Source of the DNA: Phycisphaerales bacterium
GTDB taxonomy: Bacteria; Planctomycetota; Phycisphaerae; Sedimentisphaerales; Anaerohalosphaeraceae
DNA length: 6,537 nt
Direction of reading: 5' to 3'
NCBI GenBank assembly: GCA_003152975.1
Contig: PMBP01000196.1
Coordinates: 8,463-14,999, forward strand
Both the position numbers and the translations under genes were made by a program. Position 1 is the stretch's first letter. Every line of letters starts with the position of its first letter. Below are positions 6,412 to 6,537 of the stretch, one piece after another. The notes under the pieces were generated by a model. That model worked only from the letters and a program-made list of their open reading frames with translations, was not told where the DNA came from and did no database searches.

Positions 6412-6481
6412 CCAGCGGAGGGACGCGCTCCGTCGCGTCCGCTGGTGTGGGGATTTCGGCCACGACGGAGCGTGGCCCTCC
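6412..6481. repeat. REP/BIME-like pair of inverted palindromic elements
   Basis: Copy 1 (+ strand, 6417-6440) is GGAG followed by stem GGACGCG (6421-6427), loop CTCCGT and CGCGTCC (6434-6440). Copy 2 (minus strand, 6481-6458) is GGAG followed by stem GGCCACG in outer-to-inner order, the same loop CTCCGT, and CGTGGCC. A 17-bp spacer (6441-6457) separates them, and the GGAG tetranucleotides face outward. The copies agree at 20 of 24 positions, and the four differences are two compensatory base-pair swaps. Copy 1 is extended by CCAGC (6412-6416) pairing with GCTGG (6441-6445) around the unpaired GGAG. A GTAG or GGAG tetranucleotide before a short imperfect palindrome is the known layout of REP elements handled by RAYT transposases. 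No T-tract follows either hairpin, so they are not terminators. Confidence 0.7.
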
Positions 6482-6537
6482 AACAGACGAGGGCTGGAGA
6501 TGACCTTCCAAACACGCTTTCAGGCATAGGCGTGCCG
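6482..6537. other. Window-edge intergenic sequence
   Basis: Nothing convincing was seen in the last 56 bases. A 5-bp inverted repeat (CACGC 6513-6517 with GCGTG 6530-6534) is too short to interpret. The open frames here are short and have no recognisable protein features. Confidence 0.4.

Noticed and set aside
6417..6481. CRISPR repeat or rho-independent terminators
   Set aside because: There are only two units in inverted, not direct, orientation with no spacer array, and neither hairpin is followed by a T-tract.
6245..6511. Minus-strand open frame of 88 codons upstream of the Gfo/Idh gene
   Set aside because: It runs through the candidate promoter and the palindromic repeats, overlaps the Gfo/Idh start, and shows no protein features.

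Overview
The window looks like a stretch of chromosome from a member of the PVC superphylum (Planctomycetota, Lentisphaerota, Kiritimatiellota or Verrucomicrobiota). This is inferred from gene style: a Tat-exported Gfo/Idh oxidoreductase, a large secreted HEAT-repeat protein and a divergent URO-D-family protein beside sugar genes, in fairly GC-rich DNA. No rRNA or other phylogenetic marker is present, so the phylum is not settled.

There are five convincing genes in two convergent units. The left unit runs on the + strand (about 21-2846). A strong sigma70-like promoter at 21-49 precedes a URO-D/methyltransferase-superfamily protein (163-1350), a RhaT-family L-rhamnose/proton symporter (1390-2466) and a RhaM-family L-rhamnose mutarotase (2505-2846). 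The gaps are 39 and 38 bp, so these three are probably one operon. Uptake plus anomer interconversion points to use of a 6-deoxysugar, L-rhamnose or possibly L-fucose. The downstream catabolic enzymes (isomerase or dehydrogenase, kinase, aldolase) are not in the window, and the job of the URO-D-like protein in such an operon is not obvious.

The right unit runs on the - strand (6252 down to 2962): a Tat-signal Gfo/Idh oxidoreductase followed after 45 bp by a secreted HEAT-repeat protein, closed by a rho-independent terminator at 2891-2921. A candidate promoter lies at 6359-6386. Both products appear to be exported, so this pair probably works in the periplasm. Its substrate cannot be read from the sequence. 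The convergent arrangement does not show a functional link with the rhamnose unit.

The most unusual non-coding structure is at 6417-6481, upstream of the oxidoreductase promoter. Two inverted 24-bp copies of a palindromic element each have a GGAG tetranucleotide outside a 7-bp stem with a 6-nt loop. The four differences between copies form two compensatory base-pair changes. This matches the architecture of REP/BIME elements mobilised by RAYT (TnpA-REP) transposases. No CRISPR array, tRNA, rRNA, insertion sequence or phage gene was seen.
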